64,000 nt of DNA, from NCBI GenBank assembly GCA_018806915.1, contig JAGKQI010000100.1:2914001-2978000 (forward strand), in the 5' to 3' direction. Below the pieces are notes generated by a model that ran no database searches, was not told the DNA's origin, and saw nothing but the letters and a program-made list of their open reading frames with translations. The translations under genes and the position numbers were made by a program. The DNA comes from Phytophthora colocasiae (lineage: Eukaryota > Oomycota > Peronosporomycetes > Peronosporales > Peronosporaceae). Below, in pieces: positions 44,341 through 55,162 of this stretch. Position 1 is the first letter of the stretch. Each line of letters begins with the position of its first letter.

Positions 44341-44753
44341 TGTAACGGGGTTACACGGCGCTGCGCGCGTTGGCTACAGTTGGTGTGGTATACACCATCC
44401 AGGTCACAAGTCACAGATCTGTGTACGACACATAGTGTTTCTCACACGTCACATATGTAGCCAGTTGCTGGCAGTTAGCTCAGAGCCACACATTGCATTT
44501 TGATTAGGATTTAGTATGCTAGATACTAAATCCGTTACATTTAGGATTAGGGCAATAAAGTCAATAAAAATCAGTTTGCATTTTACATAATTAGTGTTAG
44601 TTCCTTAATTATAGGAACACTGATTGTGAGAGTCCCGTATTTAGTGGACTACTTGGTTCTTGTATAGAACCGGAGGCTAGAGCCTTGCAAGCAGGACTCT
44701 ACGAGTCTACTAAACTTCCTCTGTGCCGTGCACACCTACGCAGCCCCGCTGCA
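44341..44753 (+). repeat. Element Y 5' LTR
   Basis: 413 bp, TGTAACGGGGTTACACGGCG ... CCGCTGCA. Its partner is 55163-55578 on the other strand (416 bp). Preceded by target duplication TACGA (44336-44340). Confidence 0.9.
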
Positions 44754-44804
44754 TCTGGTAGCACTTGTAGTCAATCCAACTCCTGAGTTGAAGACTGTTT
44801 CTCT

Positions 44805-45812
44805 GTGAGAATAGAGCCAGAAGCATACGCTCACTTGATTCCGAGTCAGCGGGACACGCCTAACAAGCTCACGTCCTTGCTGGGCCCAGAAGGTATGGCG
44901 CACCTTGCGTCCCAAGGGCCGGAGGCCGTCAACGCGCGCCTCGAGGCATTTGCCTCGTACGAAAACGCTCTCGTCGAGCACATTCAGTGGAATGTAAAAG
45001 GGGTTACCCCTGCTCCGAGAGCTAAGCCCGTCACGCTCAGCGTGAAGACCTTTCACGGGCACGAAGGAGAGAACCTCCTGTTGTGGACCCGAGAGGTCGA
45101 AATGGCCATGGGGGCCGCTATGCTTCAGTTGGAAGGCCAACGCGTGGCGTTCGCCATCTCTAAGCTCGAAGGGCGAGCACGAGAATGGGCCTTGACGTCT
45201 GGGACGTCGGTAGAAATGGCCTTCTCCACTTGGAGTGAGTTTAAGGCCAAGCTTACGCAAGTGTTTGCTCCACCTAACCAGGCGTATCGCGTGCGATCAC
45301 GCTTCCTTGCTTGCCGACAGGGCAAGAAGGACCTGGTGGACTATGTCCAAGAGCTGCGCACGCTCATTGCAGGCATGGCTGCCGACCCTCTACCTGAGGT
45401 GGTCACCGTGACCATCTTCATGGAAGGTTTACGAGCTGGCGTGGCCAGGACGGAGGGATTCCGTCAGAATCCTTGCACCTTCGAGGACGCTGTCAGCGTG
45501 GCATTGAATGCCGAACACAACTTTAAGTTGTCGAGGGTCGGTGCTAACAGCACAGGGTCCGGGGGACCCGAGCCCATGGACCTCAGCTATGCTGAAGATG
45601 AAGTAGCCGAGCTACGAGCTGCGGTGCAGCGTCTGAGCACCCGCCGGTGCTACACGTGTGGTAGCCCCACACATCTGAGGCCCAACTGCCCCCTGCGCAA
45701 AGAGCGCGCCGGCCAGAATGGCCGCAACCCTGCCGCGAGTCCCGCCTTGGGCTCTGCCCAGGGAAACGACGGCTCCCAGTTGACGCGGGGCGGTCTACTG
45801 GGGAAGAACTGA
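44805..45812 (+). CDS. gag: Element Y Gag
   Basis: About 335 aa; the open frame starts upstream of the first ATG (44894), so the original start is uncertain. Capsid-like region: FHGHEGENLLLWTREVEMAM, LEGRAREWALTSGTSVEMAF, RQGKKDLVDYVQELRTLIAG. One CCHC zinc knuckle near the end (CYTCGSPTHLRPNC). The stop is followed within 10 bp by the protease frame. Coding sequence contains many short inverted repeats (for example CTTGCC/GGCAAG at 45310-45326). Confidence 0.82.
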   Translation: MRIEPEAYAHLIPSQRDTPNKLTSLLGPEGMAHLASQGPEAVNARLEAFASYENALVEHIQWNVKGVTPAPRAKPVTLSVKTFHGHEGENLLLWTREVEMAMGAAMLQLEGQRVAFAISKLEGRAREWALTSGTSVEMAFSTWSEFKAKLTQVFAPPNQAYRVRSRFLACRQGKKDLVDYVQELRTLIAGMAADPLPEVVTVTIFMEGLRAGVARTEGFRQNPCTFEDAVSVALNAEHNFKLSRVGANSTGSGGPEPMDLSYAEDEVAELRAAVQRLSTRRCYTCGSPTHLRPNCPLRKERAGQNGRNPAASPALGSAQGNDGSQLTRGGLLGKN

Positions 45813-45820
45813 GTTCTGCA

Positions 45821-47440
45821 GTGCGTGAGAGGCACTGGGGTTTAGCCCCGAAGAGCTCCGTGCTCTTGAACACGGAACGTGTGCTCTTGCTGGTCGTCCA
45901 TGTGGACGTGAAGGGCTTCGAGAAGCCGTGGATCGTGTTGATCGATTCGGGAGTGTCTGGCAACTATGTCAGACGCTCCACCGTTGAGGGTAGTCAGCAA
46001 TATGCTGAGGCGCTTCGAGCGCGAAGAGGTGACACCGTCACTGTCCGTCTAGCAACGGGCGTCCGTGTCACGGCAGCCAAGGTCCCCATGGACCTGCGGC
46101 TGAAGTTCTTGGACTTCGACAGCGTAGAACGCTGCTTGGTCTTGGACCTGGATTCGAGGTACGACCTCATCCTTGGTATGGCGTGGCTGGAGCGCCACGA
46201 GCCATGGATCGATTGGAGGTCGAAGACCTTAGGTGCTACGCACTTCTCTCCTAGTGGAGCTTTGGCGATTCATGAACCCACCTCTGCTAGGAAGCAGAAG
46301 CGCTACTGGCGCGAGCATCGAGCCGAGTCGGCTATGATGCTGGAAGTCGGTGTGGCCGAGTTAGTGGACAGCACCGAGTGCGAGGACCGCAGTCCTGTTG
46401 AGCGCGTAGCGCTGGTTGGCAGTGAGTCAACGTGTGGGCAAGGCCCACGTAACCCCTGTGGGGCGGCACGTACTCCGCCGAGTGATATTGGTCGTGGACC
46501 AAATCGATCACTGAGTGTCTCTGACACTGGACCTGTTACGGTCATTGATTGTGCAGCGGCACGTACTCCGCTGAGCGGCATCGGTCGTCGACCGAATGGA
46601 CCGCAGAGTGTCACTGACACTGGGCCTGAAGGGGCCGAAACCTGTGCGACGGCACGTACTCCGTCGAGTGGACGTTTCGTCGGCTAGACGACGACGTCGT
46701 AAGGCCCTTTGGGCGAGACGCTCTGCGTCTGAGTCATCTGTGACGTCGAGGGTCGACGTACAGAAGGACTGCGGGCAGCTATACACTCTGGTTGATGGAG
46801 TGGACGGCAGTGCCGAAGGCAGCGTCCTGCTGGGCGATCTGCCGAGTGTTGACAAGATCCTTGAGCTAGAGGAGATGTCGTTCGCCGACTTTGGCGATGT
46901 CTTGAAGGCTGGCGAACTCGCCGAGGTGTCATCGTCCGACCTGAAGAGGAGTTAAACTCATCGTCCCTTGTTGACGAGTCCGTCTTGGCCGAGGTCAAGA
47001 AGGCGTTGAACGCCAGGAGTGGATCGGAGATCCTCAAGAATTCCTCGGATCCCTTCTACTTCCTGCTGAAGGAATATGGAGACGTTGTCTCGAAGGAGCC
47101 ACCGAGTGGCCTGCCTCCTGACCGAGGCGTTCGTCACGAGATCGACTTAGTTCCCGGAACTAAATACTGCGTGACACGGCAGTCGCCTCTTCCTAAAGAG
47201 CAATGCGACGTCATTGACGCCTTCTTCCGTGCGAAGCACGCGGCGGGTCTTGTGCGCGAGAGCAAGTCTCCGCACTCCGCGCCAACGTTCTGTGTCAGAA
47301 AGCCGAATGGCAAGTGGCGTATCGTTCACGCTTTTAACAAGCTCAACGCTGCCACGATTCCGGCGCAGACGCCGATTCCTAGGAAGGATGTTCTTCAGAA
47401 CAACATGGTGGGTTGCACCATGTACAGTGCGCTCGACTTT
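45821..47440 (+). pseudogene. Element Y pol, 5' half (protease and RT N-terminus)
   Basis: Protease at 45821-46687: IVLIDSGVSGNYVRR active site, then LGMAWLERHEPWIDW. Its C-terminal linker holds three degenerate ~34-aa repeats (ARTPPSDIGRGPNRSLSVSD ...). Frame changes near 46640 and 46945, then RT N-terminus (VRHEIDLVPGTKYCVTRQSP, SPHSAPTFCVRKPNGKWRIV) to MYSALD at 47437, where it stops abruptly. The missing continuation, starting VDGYYQLLM, is found at 59847 on the minus strand. Confidence 0.85.
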
Positions 47441-47521
47441 TTATTGGTAGAAAGTAACGGATTTCTACCAATCACTGAGCAGAGTTTCTGCCAACCACAC
47501 GTTGGCAGACCCTTTAGAAAT
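47441..47521 (+). repeat. 81-bp segment S, copy 2 (at inversion breakpoint)
   Basis: Second copy of 43915-43995, one mismatch, sitting exactly between the broken RT of Y and the reversed 3' LTR of X. Looks like a templated insertion made when the break was joined. Confidence 0.8.
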
Positions 47522-48262
47522 AGATAACAAACAGTTTTAGGAGGTCCATAATTGGCTAATGCCAAATTCAATAACAGTTCTCATTTTATGGTATTTTGCA
47601 GTTTAATTTAGTTATATTTGATTTAATTATACTTATTTAAATAAGTATACTTAAATTAAGTCTATTCTAATTGCACGTTTCCTCATACACGTAAGCGCAC
47701 GTGTTCGCCATCTAATAGGTCTAGGTAGACCCATTACATGTTTGTACGGTACGAACATCATGCAGTTTCCACCGTTTAAAAAATAATAAGGCAGCATATT
47801 TATGGTTCGGGTAAGTGACGTGTACGACACAAATGATACGTCTTGCGACTTCTACACACGCACTGACTATACCTATATGTTGGTAACCTGTTTTTGTGCT
47901 CATAACCAGGCCATGTCGCGAGCATCTACCTGGTGTGTATCGCGGGCAAGCGTGTACCTGTATTGTTAGGTAGTGCGCCTACTACTACGCGTGTTTCCCG
48001 TTGTAATGGCTTGTATTCACGATAAAACATTGACAAACGTTGATTGGTTAGAATCGTAATGTGCCGTGAAGTAGGATAAATATTCGCCAGGTAGGCGCCT
48101 TATGTACAAATGCACACGAACCACCCTATAATGTGGTTCGCCCATGTAGCCATTGGTGTGTACAGCACACCAAGGTCTGAGGCCCATTTCCAACCTCTAA
48201 CAGTTATCCTAACTGTTACAGTTACAAGTGGTACAACCACTTGTACGTGTAACCCCGTTGCA
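47522..48262 (-). repeat. Element X 3' LTR
   Basis: About 741 bp in reverse orientation, starting (minus strand) TGCAACGGGGTTACACGTAC and preceded by a polypurine tract (AACGGGGGGATGG at 48263-48275). Inner boundary well supported; the outer end is taken as the junction with segment S. AT-rich in its outer half, with a perfect TATACTTATTTAAATAAGTATA palindrome core near 47629-47651. Confidence 0.72.
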
Positions 48263-48363
48263 CCATCCCCCCGTTAAGATTCGACGTATCGGTCTCGACA
48301 CGTCAATCAACAGAACTTGACAAGACCGTCAAGTTCCCGAGAGAAATCCGAGTTCATTTCGCA

Positions 48364-49910
48364 ATGGACTCGCAAACGCCCACGTCTCCGTCCGCTTCTG
48401 CGGACGCGCAAGCCTCACCTGCTGCTTCTGCAGCAGGAGCAACAACCTCAGCAGTGCCCACTAGCATTGCTGCTTCCAGTGGTTCGACAGAGAAGCTCTC
48501 TGTCACCGACTACCATGCTCTCCACAAGGAGAAGCAAGCGAAGAAGAAGTCTTCTTCGCTAGCAGGGTTCAAACACCCTGCTGTTCCTCTCGAAGAACTC
48601 TTTGGAGAGGACTACGAAGACATCGTCGACTACGACTACGACGATGTCGAGGAGGGAGAGCTTGATGACAAGCCTCTCGCTCCCGTGTCTTCGTCTGAAG
48701 ACACGTCCAACCCACCCGTGGGGTCTCCACGACCTCGTGTTGAGGTCTCGGACGCTTCAAGCTCGAAGCGTCCGCGCAGTGATGACGAAGCGTCCCCCAT
48801 GTCGAGGGCGCTCACTGCTCCACGCACTGATCCTCCAGTGCGTGCACCATGGATGCCTACTGAGGCACAGATCCATGAGTGGTCCGGTGCTAGCTCACCG
48901 CCGAACCCGATACTGTTGTACTCATGCAACAATATCAACGACGACGACGTCGCCGCTAAGGTTGTCTTTGAGTCCGAGACTCAAAGACGCGACTACTATA
49001 TCGGGCTCTTCCATGAGCTCCGATATTATGCAGCGAAGAAGACTTCGCGCAAGAGCAAAGTGCCCGAGTGGCAGGCACTTTGTCAGTCGTGGAACGCCTT
49101 TGTTGATAACTTCAACAAAGAACCGAAGGCATATCGCGAGCGCGTTGCTGCGGCTCGCGATCGCTACTACACTTACACTACACGTGGTAAGTGTGAACGC
49201 CTCCATGATCAGTCCATGGAAGCGGGGATCCCATGTGCCGTTCCCTTCGGCACACCCTGCCCGTGTTGCCAACCCTTGGCAACACGTCTCTCAGAAAGTG
49301 ATCTCCTGGGGTACACGGTCGTCCGTGTACCCGATCACATCAAGGAACTCCGTGGTCGTATTGTGCCACGCGAAGCTCCGAGTGCTGTGGCTGACCGCAG
49401 CACTCCTCGTGCAGGGCTTACCCCTGCAAGTTATGGTGGGCTTCGTACGCCATCACCATTTCCGGAACGTCCTCCATCAGGACCTTCCACGGCTCTCATG
49501 TATCTCGATGGGGAAGAAATTCTCTCCAACGAATACGAAAACGAACCTTCGACAGTTCGTTCTCTTATGAGCCACGATTCGCTCCACAATCCAGTGGATC
49601 GCTCCACGCGCGTCGCGCAACGGCGGCGGAGGGGGTGGGAACACTCCCTCCGCATGGTCAACGCTATGACCATGACGATCGTGCCCTGCACCATCGAGTT
49701 GCTGCGCTGGAGCAGACACAGAGCGCTGAGATAGCTGCTCTGAAACAGGAGGTTCGTGTCCTCCGTGCTGAGGTCTGCGAGGCAGCTCAGACTGCCTCGA
49801 ACCTCTCGTCCGGTCTTGGGACGAGAGTGAACCGGTTGATCGACCGTGTCGACAGTCTCGAGAAGGCCTACCAGGCCTCTCGCACTCCTCAGTCGGACTA
49901 CCAACCCTAG
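48364..49910 (+). CDS. Element X antisense accessory ORF
   Basis: ORF on the strand opposite X gag-pol, between integrase and the 3' LTR. ATG at 48364; 456 aa in the first frame, then a one-base change in a G-rich stretch (about 49628) leads to a coiled-coil tail (RVAALEQTQSAEIAALKQEV ... NRLIDRVDSLEKAYQ) ending at 49910. N-terminus Ser/Ala-rich, then acidic (EELFGEDYEDIVDYDYDDVE), an NLS-like KRPRSDDE, and a conserved-looking middle (RRDYYIGLFHELRYYAAKKT; CPCCQPLATRL). No known domain. Element Y has an equivalent. Coding sequence is saturated with hairpins, e.g. AGCGAAGAAG/CTTCTTCGCT at 48537-48560. Confidence 0.65.
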
Positions 49911-49912
49911 GT

Positions 49913-51419
49913 AGTCCGTGCTGCATGTACGGCTTCAACCGCCCGACGTAGAAGGTCGGGTGGAGTCTCGTGCTGGACGGTATGTCCAGACGGGACGCGT
50001 TGCCGTGCCGTTCAAGTACCTTGAACGGCCCAATGAATCTTGGAGCAAGCTTGCTTGCTCCAAAGTCAGACACTGCATGTCTAGGTAGGTTTTGTGTAGC
50101 TAACAAAACTAATGAACCCTTTTCGAATTCATTTGTGTTGCCTCTACCAACAGTATCAGCGTTCAGCTTCTGTCGATCGACAGAAGCTGCGATAGCATCC
50201 TGGACAAACCGTATGACGGCTTGTCTTCGCTAGACAAAGTCTAGCGCACTCGAGCTGACTCCTATCAGCTTGTCGCCTTTGTCAGCAGCAGGCCCTGCCT
50301 GCTCGCTAGCATCTCTCATGTCTGTGCCCGGCACAGACATCGCGCGCTCGTTCCTGCTAAAACGAGACGTCGTACGCGTCACCGCAGCTGATAGTGTGCT
50401 GCTATCAGTTGCATTCTGCGGTTGTTCGGACGCAACCGTAGATCCCCCCCCCCCCCCCCCACTTAAGGAGGAAGCTACTCCGCCGAGCATGCTCGGCAAT
50501 CGTGGGCCTCATGGCGTTCACGCAGAACGGTTTATGCCCTGTCGAGGCATGCACCGAGTTGTTGATGGCAAACTCTGCCATCAACAAGCACTCGCTCCAA
50601 TGCGGGAACGAGTGAGCGTAGCTCTTCAACGTGTCACCCAGTACACGGTTGACACGTTCGGTCTGTCCGTCCGTCTGCGGATGATCCGCAGTCGACATTG
50701 ATAGCTGTGAACCAACCAAGAAGTGTAAACACTTCTTGCCAGAACCGCGCTGTGAAGCGTGGATCACGGTCGGACACAATGTCGAGCGGCATGCCATGGT
50801 GTTTGAACACCATGTCAACAAACAGTCGCGCAGTCTGCGCGGCTGTAACAGTAGCCGGGACGGCAGCAAGATGAACCATCTTGCTGAATCGGTCCACAAA
50901 GACAACGATGCCCGTCCTCCGCTTGCTGTCAGGCGGAAGACCGAAGACAAAGTCCATGGACATGGACTGCCAACACTCCGACGGAGTCGGTAGTGATTGA
51001 AGAGGAGCCTGCGAGAACTGCGCAGGCTTCACGCGTTGACAAACCTCGCAAGCACGTACGTACTTGCGCACCCACTTGTACTGGTGGTGCCAGTAGAAGT
51101 CACGCGTGAGAAGAGTGTATGTCTTCTCACGACCCGGATGCCCTGCCGTGGGGGCATCGTGATACTCGAACATGATCCTCAACCGGAGGTCATGATCATT
51201 CGGAACGACAATGCGATCCGCATTGTCGTCTACTGCACTGTACAACAGTAGGCCTTCGTGTACACGATAGCGGTGTACACGAGCTCGAAGGTGAGGGGTT
51301 AGCTTCCGACGTGCCACGTCGGAAGGTGCTGCGAGGAACTCCAGCAGCCCCATCGCGTCTGCATTCCTTGCATACGCGTTCTTCACGTCGTCAATCAACG
51401 TTGATTGACGACGGCACAC
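49913..51419 (-). pseudogene. Element X integrase and C-terminal domain
   Basis: Integrase zinc finger (HDAPTAGHPGREKTY ... CEVCQRVKP), core with SMSMDFVFGL and IVSDRDPRF, frameshift near 50720, then TADHPQTDGQTERVNRVLGD with the catalytic Glu. A C17 tract (50444-50460) interrupts the frame. The C-terminal beta-domain follows (LAPRFIGPFKVLERHG ... LHPTFYVGRLKPYMQ) to about 49915, tail-to-tail with the antisense ORF. No chromodomain seen, unlike Y. Confidence 0.85.
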
Positions 51420-51865
51420 TTGTCCTCACGACGCCAACGCTGTTGGCGTCGACCGTCTCCGCATAGTCAGGTCGACGCGATAACGCGTCGGCCACTACAT
51501 TGAGTCTTCCGGGTTTGTACTCTACCCGGAAGTTGTACTCCGCGAAGAAGGACAACCATCTCGCCATACGGTGCGAGATGTGCGGCGACTTAATCGCCGT
51601 ACATAATGATGCGTGGTCTGTATAGACCACGAACGGTCTACTCCCAAGTAGATACACTCGGAACTTTGCGAGTGCATACTTCATGGGAAGGAGCTCCCTT
51701 GTCATGTACGGGATAGTTACGCTCAGCTGGCTTCAGCTGACGCGATTGATAATAGACTACACGATCACGAAGGGCGTGATCGTGTTGCATCAATGCACAT
51801 CCGATTGCAAAGTCGGATGCATCCCACACTACGTGGAATGGACGATCTTGGTCCGCTACAGCCAA
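51391..51865 (-). pseudogene. Element X RNase H
   Basis: HVVWDASDFAIGCALMQHD ... YYQSRQLKPAERNYPVHDK, a frame change near 51695, then LPMKYALAKFRVYLLGSRPF and VVYTDHASL to YKPGRLNVVADALSRRPDY. Standard Gypsy RNase H motifs, one frameshift. Confidence 0.82.
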
Positions 51866-53760
51866 GATCGGCGCTTCCAGTCAAGCCCTGCTTGACTGCA
51901 CCGGAATGCATCCTCGCACTCCGGTCGTCCAAATCCACTCAGCTTCTTTCTTAAGAAGCTGTGACAACGGGCGAATCTTGCCCGCATAGTTGTCCACGTA
52001 CTTGCACAAGTACGTGGCCCAAAATGAGCGAACTGCCTCAGTTCCTTCACATTGGATGGCGTGGGCCATTCATTGATCACTCTGACCTTCTCTGGGTCAG
52101 GGCGCACGCCGTCTTTCCCCACGAGACACCCCAGCACGGGTATCTCGCTCGCCCCGAAGATACACTTCTTCAGGTTCGCATAGAGCTTATGTTTCCTCAA
52201 AAGCTCTAGCAGCTTCCGGAGATGCAGCTTGTGCATCTCAATGTCCGTCTTCCCGTTCACAGCCCGGCTGTGGACGAACACGTCGTCGAAGTAGCTCGGT
52301 GCGAAGTCGCGCACCGAGCGCAATAGATGTGTCACGCATCTATTGAACGTCGCAGGGGCGTTCTTAAACCCCTGTGGCATTACGAGCCACTCCCAAAGCA
52401 TACCGCTTGGAGTGCTTACCGCTGTGAGAGGGATGTCCCTCTCACGCATGAGGATCTGATAGAATCCATCACGCAGATCTAGAGCACTGAAGATAGTGCC
52501 CAAGGCCATCGAATCGATGATAACATCTTTTCGCGGTATCAGCGTCTGCGCCGGTATCGTCGCATCGTTCAACTTGTTGTACGCATGAACGATGCGCCAG
52601 CCGCCCTGTGGTTTCTTAACACAGAACGTTGGAGCACTGTGCGGGGACTTTGACTCCCGCACTTGACCTGCAAGACGACGACTTTCAAAGAAGTCGTCGA
52701 TCGCTTGCACTTGTTCACGCGGCAGTGGCCACTGCCGTGTAACACAGTACTTCGTGCCCGGCACGAGATCAATCTCGTGCTGAACGCCCTTGTCCTTCGG
52801 AAGCTCCGAAGGAATCTCGTCCGGGAGTACATCCTTGTACTCCCGCAGAATCTCGTAATAGGGACTCGACCTCAACGAGTCCCAACTCTGCTCCTCGAAG
52901 CGTTGCTTCTTGGTCTTCGCACTGAGGGGGTCATCTCCCTCAGTGATGCCATCGACAACGAGCTGCTTCAGCTCCTCGGCTTCGCGATCCACTCTCTCGA
53001 TATCCGAGAGAATGCAAATTTGTTCGATGCGTCCATCGTACAAGTCCCGCGCGAAGCGCTTCCAACTCATCGTTGGAAGTGCGGTCAACGCCGACGCACT
53101 CGTCGGCGGATTCTCCAACCGCATCCTTTGGTACTGTAATCCAGTACCAGTGCGTGTCAAGACGTTCAACGTCTCGACACTCGGTGTCTGCCCTGCAGAT
53201 ACACCCTCCTCAGTCACGGACTGAGGCTCACACAGCTCACTGAGCAGGTGCCGCGCGCTCTGATACTGTACCGCAGTATCAGTTCGTGTCAGGACGTTCA
53301 ACGCCTTGACACTCGGTGTCTGTACCGCAGACACACCCTCCACAGTCACGGACTGGGACTCGCAAAGCTCTCTGAGCTTGCGCCGCGAAGGTCTGCCATG
53401 GAGCTCAGCTCCAGGCGCTCCGCGTCCAAGGCATCCCACCTTGGACGGGGCTTTATCGCAATCGTCAGCGGATTCCTTCCGCTGACTCGCACATTCAACC
53501 ACTGCTTGTGTGCCGCTCATCCCGTGCAGCACCGCTGTACGTGAGCACGCAGGTTCTTCGGGTGCTGGACGTTTGCAACCGCCAGCACCTCCTGCTGCGC
53601 AGTCGGTTCCCTGAACCGCTGCGCCTCCGTCCGCTCCCGGAGCGGATGAAGCAACTGCAGCGTCGACTCCCGGAGTCGACGTGCTCTCGCTAGCTTCCAG
53701 CGCTAGCGAGTGTTCGCTTATACACGTATCGTCAGCTCCCAGGGCTGATGCACGATCGCT
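51866..53760 (-). pseudogene. Element X reverse transcriptase and repeat linker
   Basis: RT: VQHEIDLVPGTKYCVTRQWP, SAPTFCVKKPQGGWRIVHAY, IFSALDLRDGFYQILMRERD, catalytic SYFDDVFVHS (near 52280), FKNAPATFNRCVTHLLR. Frame change near 52030, then YLCKYVDNYAGKIRPLSQLL. The linker to protease (53100-53760) contains a two-copy repeat (LCESQSVTVEGVSAVQTPSV / LCEPQSVTEEGVSAGQTPSV) and a Gly/Ala/Pro-rich part whose DNA is a chain of CTCCCGGAG-type hairpins. Confidence 0.87.
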
Positions 53761-53771
53761 AGTTCCCGGAA

Positions 53772-54698
53772 CTAGCAGCGAATGTTCGCCGCTCCCGGAG
53801 CTGATGCACGTCCCAGAACTAGCAGTGACGCGCCTGTGGCGTCAGCTCCCAGAGCTGACGCACGCCTTTCGGTTCCCCGAATTTTATTTATTTCTTCAAG
53901 TCCCGGAGTTGACGCGACGTCGTCGGCGCGACCCTTGGGGGCTTGAAGTACCTCCAAGGATACCGGTAATACCGGTATTTTACCTTCTCTCAGGTGAATC
54001 GCATTCACCTGACCATCACTCATGTGACCGCGACCCTTCGGCTCAGATTTCTGAGTCGACACACATTTTCTCACAACGACTCTCGGAGTCGTTGATGGTC
54101 GCCGGCGGCGATCGGAGGCAGCGGCGGCCGCTGCTGCCTCAACTGGGGATCCACATGCACCGGCCGGTGCATGTGCAGCACTGACAGGGCCATCGCTCTC
54201 TGTCGCGCATGTGTTGTTGAAGCGTACGAGCGTACGCTTCTCCCAGTTGATCACCGGGTCATGCCGTGCAAGCCACGGCATGCCTAATACCAAGACGATA
54301 AGGTCTTCTACAAACGTCCTTCGTTTGTAAGAGAAGCGCACACGGACCACGCGCTTCTCACTCCTTACGGTGGCACCTGTTGCTAACCGCATCTCCAACA
54401 CACCGCGAAGCGTGTCGGTCTCTTCGAAGTCAAGCCTTCGAAGACTTACCTGTCGAACAAAGTTGTTCGACGCGCCCGAGTCCACCAGGGCACGAAGAGA
54501 GTTCACTCTCTTCGACATCACGTTCAGGATGACAAGGCCTGGCTTGTCATCTTGCATCTCGCAGCGAGAAACCTTCTCGTTGGGGACAGCAGTCCTCATC
54601 GTCGCGTGTGCGAGTTCAACACGCGAGACTGCATCACCAGTAGGACGCCCCGCGTCTACTGGTCCTTGGCGTTTTTTTAACGCCCGCCCGCTGTGCAC
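53772..54698 (-). pseudogene. Element X aspartic protease region
   Basis: LRALVDSGASNNFVRQVSLR (active-site DSG), then VEDLIVLVLGMPWLARHDPV and INWEKRTL, as in other oomycete Gypsy pol N-termini. The downstream part is low complexity (AAAAAAASDRRRRPS; RASALGADATGASLL). It ends in a stop at 53772, while the continuing frame leads into the RT linker. Confidence 0.83.
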
Positions 54699-55157
54699 TT
54701 GCGTGCATAGTGACCGATGTTACCACACGGGTAACATCGAACCTTGACGTTCTTACGCTGCTGTTGGCCAGCAGTCGTAGCACTCGAGAGGTCCATAGGT
54801 TCCGGACCTCCCGTCTTCGCAACAGGACGCGCCCGCTTCGGCCCGTTCGCATGGAGTTTAGCTTGACGTCGGCTAAACTCCTCTTACATCGCAAGGCTGA
54901 TCGCCTCCTCGAGAGTATTCGGATACTCTCGGAAGAGATACGTCTTGACGGGACCATCTCTTAGTCCCTTCATGAACGTGACGACCTTGGTCGCCTCGTC
55001 GATCAGGTTGGCCACTATGTTCGATACCAAGTATCGAGCACGCTGGGCAAAGTGTGAACATCATCCTTGCCCTGTTGCAGATCGAGAAACTCCGCTCTCG
55101 ATCTGAACTCGTTCTTCAGGGAGCTCAAACACAAGCTTAAGCTCCTCTTTGAACACC
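54674..55157 (-). pseudogene. Element X gag, C-terminal part
   Basis: Continues the gag broken at 44340: after the TACGA duplication it reads EVFKEELKLVFE, frameshift, NEFRSRAEFLDLQQGKDDVH, frameshift, RARYLVSNIVANLIDEATKV, VTFMKGLRDG ... TLEEAISLAM, a TAA stop, and the zinc knuckle CYPCGNIGHYARKC. Decayed by two frameshifts and one stop. Confidence 0.83.
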
Positions 55158-55162
55158 TCGTA

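Noticed and set aside
44736..45260. 174-codon minus-strand ORF over Y gag
   Set aside because: Shadow of the gag frame; no start context or family match.
49477..49905. Minus-strand continuation of the X pol frame opposite the antisense ORF coiled coil
   Set aside because: Open but low complexity (PPPPPPLRD), no chromodomain; more likely a shadow of the plus-strand ORF.
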